Origin: CAZJHX01 sp964545715
Lineage (GTDB): Bacteria > Myxococcota_A > UBA9042 > GCA-2863065
Length of the DNA stretch: 64,000 nt
Direction of reading: 5' to 3'
NCBI GenBank assembly: GCA_964545715.1
Contig: CAZJHX010000020.1
Coordinates: 23,900 to 87,899 of the forward strand
The notes under the pieces are model-generated. The model ran no database searches. It had not been told where the DNA came from and was given only the letters and a program-made list of their open reading frames with translations. The first letter of the stretch is position 1; each line of letters opens with the position of its first letter. A program made the position numbers and the translations under genes. Positions 60,962 through 64,000 of this stretch are shown one piece after another.

Positions 60962-62342
60962 TGATGCGCTGCTGGACGGCCTGAAGGGCCAGCCGGTCTA
61001 TGAGATCTACGGCAAGGTCTCGCGCGACAAGACAGGCGGTGGGCGTCCCTCCTTTTACCTGCCGCAGGTGGACCGCAGCCGGGTGGAGGCCACCGTTAAG
61101 CGTGCGCACGGCATGGGCATCGAGTTCAACTACCTGCTGAACGCGTCCTGCATGGCCAACGCCGAGTACACCCGCGACGGCCAGCGCGCCATGCGCGAGA
61201 CTCTGGACTGGGTCAGCTCCATCGGCGTCGACAGCGTCACGGTCGGGCATATCCTGCTGCTGCAGCTGATCAAGCGGTGCTACCCGAGCCTAAAGGTGCG
61301 GATCAGCGCCCACCGCTTCACCGACAGCCCGCGCAAGGCCCGCTTCTGGGAGGACCACGGCGCCGACTGCATCGTGCTCAACGAGACGGCGTTTCATCGT
61401 GAGTTTGCGGTGCTGGCCGCCATCCGTGAGGCGGTCAGCTGCGACCTCTCGCTGATCGTCAACAACTCGTGCCGCATCGACTGCGCCATCGCCGGCACGC
61501 ACGCGACCAGCCTCAGCCACGGGTCCCAGTCGGCCACCAGAAATCGGGTGCCGCTGGACTACCACATGCTGTTCTGCCTGGACTATCGGCTGCGCGAGCC
61601 CGTCAACTACGTGCGCGCCAACTGGATCCGGCCCGAGGACCTGCATCACTACGAGGCGATCGGGTACGACAACTTCAAGATCGTGGAGCGCAACACCCCT
61701 ACGCCGTCGCTGCTGCGCCGGGTCCGGGCCTACGCAAACCGGCGCTACGACGGCAACCTCTTCGACCTGGTGCTGCCGTTCCAGTACGCCGAGTCCGACT
61801 ACACCTCTGCCGCGTCACGCGAAGCGTACAGCCTGCGCCGAGCGATGAAGTACTTTTTCAAGCCCGGTCAGGTGAACGTGGCCAAGGTGCCCAAGCTGTC
61901 GGTGCTGGGGCGCAAGATGGGGCTGCTGTACCCGATGCAGCAGGCAGAGCCGCCGCTGTACCTGGACAACCGCAAGCTGGACGGCTTCCTCGACCGCTTC
62001 CTCAAGAAGGGCTGCACCGATCTCGACTGCGAGACGTGCAAGTACTGTCACCGCTGGGCGGACGACGCGCTGACCATCGATCCGGAGTATCGCCGCGATG
62101 TGCTGGCCACCTACCAGGACCTCTTCGACGACATGCACACCGGCTCGTTCTTCGAGCAGGTGCGCGCGGGCGACGTTGTCGATGGTGCTCGGCTGGCGGC
62201 CAAGGCGGCGCGGCGCGCGGTGAAGCGCGTATTAGGGAAGCCCACCAACGGCAGCGACGTGCCGGTTCAGCAGGCGCAGCCCAAAGCGGCTGGCGGTGGT
62301 CTCGACGACCTGGCCCCAGGTGGAGCGGCCCTGAATCACTGA
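60933..62342 (+). CDS. U32-family peptidase-like protein
   Basis: 469 residues from ATG 60933, with GGGAG 8 bases upstream. TIM-barrel marks of the U32 group are VYEIYGKVSRD, the NYLLNASCMANAEY and VTVGHILLLQLIKR strands, VNNSCRIDCAIAGTH and, near the end, a Cys cluster (KGCTDLDCETCKYC). Some U32 proteins act with partners in RNA or quinone hydroxylation and carry Fe-S clusters through such cysteines. Here it is coupled to a shikimate-entry enzyme, so an aromatic or secondary-metabolite role is conceivable. The last 37 residues, which overlap the convergent gene by 111 bases, are low-complexity and may be an artificial extension. Confidence 0.75.
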   Translation: MRLSVACNFDDALLDGLKGQPVYEIYGKVSRDKTGGGRPSFYLPQVDRSRVEATVKRAHGMGIEFNYLLNASCMANAEYTRDGQRAMRETLDWVSSIGVDSVTVGHILLLQLIKRCYPSLKVRISAHRFTDSPRKARFWEDHGADCIVLNETAFHREFAVLAAIREAVSCDLSLIVNNSCRIDCAIAGTHATSLSHGSQSATRNRVPLDYHMLFCLDYRLREPVNYVRANWIRPEDLHHYEAIGYDNFKIVERNTPTPSLLRRVRAYANRRYDGNLFDLVLPFQYAESDYTSAASREAYSLRRAMKYFFKPGQVNVAKVPKLSVLGRKMGLLYPMQQAEPPLYLDNRKLDGFLDRFLKKGCTDLDCETCKYCHRWADDALTIDPEYRRDVLATYQDLFDDMHTGSFFEQVRAGDVVDGARLAAKAARRAVKRVLGKPTNGSDVPVQQAQPKAAGGGLDDLAPGGAALNH

Positions 62343-63899
62343 GCACGTCTCGCTCAGCGCACCGGAGAGGGCGTCGCCGCTGGCGTTGGCCAGCTGATCG
62401 GCGACCCAGCGCGACACCCGGTCCCGCGTGACCGTGGACAGCAGATCGCTGGAGACGATAGCGCGCACGCCCTGGTCGTCGACCACGCTGACCAGCTCGG
62501 CGATGAAGTCGTCCGTGAGTCGCTGTGGTCCGAATGAGCGGCTCAAGTAGCTGCCAACTCCGACCGCCGCCGCCGCCCCGATGCCGCTCGTAATCGCGCC
62601 GATGGTCGCGTCCGTGAGCACCTGGCCCGGATCGATCGGCTCTCCGGACGCCAGCTGGTTCACGATGCTGCTGGCTCCCGACGCCACGCCGCCTGCGACA
62701 GTCGACGTGATGATCGTGGCCGCCGTGCCCTGCACCAGGCCGCCTGCCAGGCCGCCCACCAGCGAGAAGCACGCGCAGCTCGTCCACGCCAGCTGCTGAA
62801 TCGTGCGTCCGGCTGCGTTTTCCAGGCCCTCGCGGTAGCCGTTGACCAGCGCCACGACGTTGTTGACCTCGCGAAACGCCTCGTTGGCCGCGGTGACCGA
62901 CGCCTCGAAGTGGCCCCACTTGAACTGATCGTCCTCGGCGTAGTTGGTGGTCGACAGCGCCTGCCGCATGCGGGAGCGCGCTGTCGTCGCTCGCGTGAAG
63001 TACTCCTCGGCGGGCGCGTCCGGGCCCACCGCATGGGTCACCCAGGCGGCAAAGCGTACGAAGCCGCCGCTGCGCTCCACGATGCCGGCCTCCACCTCGC
63101 GGAGCATGGAGTTGGCCTCGTCGTATCGCGACCCCACGCGCTCATCCAGCTCGTCCTGCATGGCGACGATGGCGGTCCGAAGCCGCGCGTTGTAGTCGTC
63201 GCTGTCGCGCGCGCCATAGCCGCTGGCCCCGCCGCCCTCGTAGACCAGCGTCTGGCCGGCCACCGCGGCGTTGACCCGCTCCACCAGGTCGGGCAGCACG
63301 TCAAAGCTGTGGAAGAAGTCCATGACGGCGTCGTACAGGGTGTCTGTGCTGCCGGTCTGGCCTACGGTTTGCCGCCAGACGTTGAAGAAGGCCTGCTTGT
63401 GTCCGTCCCACTCTCGGTACAGCTCGGGATCCAGGCTGTAGAGGACGCCGGCGACATCGCCCGCACCCTGGTGACCCAGCATCCAATTACCCATCGTGTT
63501 GCTGAGCCCGCTCAAGTCCTCCCAGGTGCTGATTACGCGCGATTCCTGCGGCAACGGGCGTCCGCTGCCACCCGGATCGCGCCGAATCTCGCCGCTCTCG
63601 CTGACCGATCCGGCCCGCGCCAGCTCGAGTTGCGGGATCTCAGCCAGGTTGACGTTCCAAGAGGGCGTGTAGCCGTCATCGGCAGGCGGCGTCAGGTCCG
63701 CCGCCGATCCACCGCCGGCGGGGTCCATCTGGACGGCGTGGCCCGATGGGCTGAGCCGATCCGCACCTTGTGAGTAGGACATGCCGGCCACCTCGCGCCG
63801 CAGCTGCAGCGTGTGGCTGGAGGTGGTTGCGGGGGTGGGTGCCGCCACCTCGCCTGTGGTCTCGGACTGCGCTTGAACCGTCAGTTGATCGTCAGGCAT
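62232..63899 (-). CDS. Large putative effector with GMSYSQGA leader motif
   Basis: 555 residues from ATG 63899 (a GTG at 63920 is possible; neither has a strong ribosome site). There is no signal peptide. The leader contains VAGMSYSQGADRLSP at 37-51, matching LRGMTYEQGA of the HELYH protein at 4586-5416. The rest is helical, with a glycine/alanine-rich hydrophobic region at about 385-460 (GGLAGGLVQGTAATIITSTV and similar) that could form a channel or membrane-insertion hairpins. No enzymatic motif. A pore-forming toxin delivered by an injection system is a reasonable guess. The end overlaps the convergent U32 gene. Confidence 0.6.
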   Translation of the reverse strand: MPDDQLTVQAQSETTGEVAAPTPATTSSHTLQLRREVAGMSYSQGADRLSPSGHAVQMDPAGGGSAADLTPPADDGYTPSWNVNLAEIPQLELARAGSVSESGEIRRDPGGSGRPLPQESRVISTWEDLSGLSNTMGNWMLGHQGAGDVAGVLYSLDPELYREWDGHKQAFFNVWRQTVGQTGSTDTLYDAVMDFFHSFDVLPDLVERVNAAVAGQTLVYEGGGASGYGARDSDDYNARLRTAIVAMQDELDERVGSRYDEANSMLREVEAGIVERSGGFVRFAAWVTHAVGPDAPAEEYFTRATTARSRMRQALSTTNYAEDDQFKWGHFEASVTAANEAFREVNNVVALVNGYREGLENAAGRTIQQLAWTSCACFSLVGGLAGGLVQGTAATIITSTVAGGVASGASSIVNQLASGEPIDPGQVLTDATIGAITSGIGAAAAVGVGSYLSRSFGPQRLTDDFIAELVSVVDDQGVRAIVSSDLLSTVTRDRVSRWVADQLANASGDALSGALSETCSVIQGRSTWGQVVETTASRFGLRLLNRHVAAVGGLP

Positions 63900-64000
63900 G
63901 CGGCCAACGTAACCGTGCACCGCAGGCCGGTCAACGGGAACTTTGAAGATAGAGTCCCTGGAAATGGTGTAGGACGCTCGTTCGGAAGACGGGCCGAACG

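Noticed and set aside
1..64000. tRNA or rRNA genes
   Set aside because: No cloverleaf, CCA end or rRNA-like conserved segments were seen between the genes by eye, although a covariance search was not possible.

Overview
The window is a GC-rich, densely coded bacterial chromosome segment. Its gene families point to a Myxococcota-like (deltaproteobacterial) organism: many secreted lipoproteins, Dictyostelium-type and DUF4215-type cysteine-rich repeats, MopE-like metal-binding motifs, an IgGFc-binding-type surface protein, RCC1 repeats, a DUF4157 (eCIS-associated) toxin-like protein and an aerobic aa3-type oxidase operon. This assignment rests on gene content only. I saw no rRNA, tRNA or CRISPR array, and no gene-free stretch is longer than about 300 bases (the longest is about 280, at 46493-46769).

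Layout. 1-2700: the end of an FMN glutamate-synthase-type enzyme, then two truncated repeat proteins meeting head to head. 2700-10000: a secreted transglycosylase-like protein, lipoproteins, a putative metalloprotease effector with its partner, a methyltransferase divergent from an AraC regulator, and a FadR-type GntR regulator with paired operators coupled to a GH25-like lipoprotein. 10000-30300: a 20 kb minus-strand locus of giant, repetitive, disulfide-rich secreted proteins, including one locus of about 4,340 codons. Two genes here carry single in-frame stops. 30400-40700: calpain-like and caspase-fold-like proteases, a PcfJ-like protein, a translationally coupled surface-protein pair, a polysaccharide deacetylase fused to a B1-type metallo-beta-lactamase domain, and a small lipoprotein. 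40740-46675: a cytochrome c oxidase operon behind an FNR/Anr-like box and ending in a strong terminator. 46770-59055: more Cys-rich lipoproteins, a DUF4157 effector with a candidate immunity lipoprotein, a frameshifted giant Cys-rich/beta-helix protein and a truncated desaturase. 59140-64000: a free-standing NFACT-R protein, a DAHP synthase coupled to a U32-family protein, and a second protein carrying the same N-terminal motif as the metalloprotease effector.

Themes. Most of the coding capacity goes to the cell surface and secretion. Three toxin- or effector-like proteins (4586-5416, 51129-52442, 62232-63899) lie far from any injection-system structural genes, and two share a short N-terminal motif that could be a loading or export signal. 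At least five places look broken: two gene-to-gene junctions (about 1765 and 58540), one TGA (12675), one TAG (26692) and one homopolymer frameshift (57273). They concentrate in large repetitive secreted genes. They could reflect decay, recombination between paralogues or assembly error, and reads are needed to decide.
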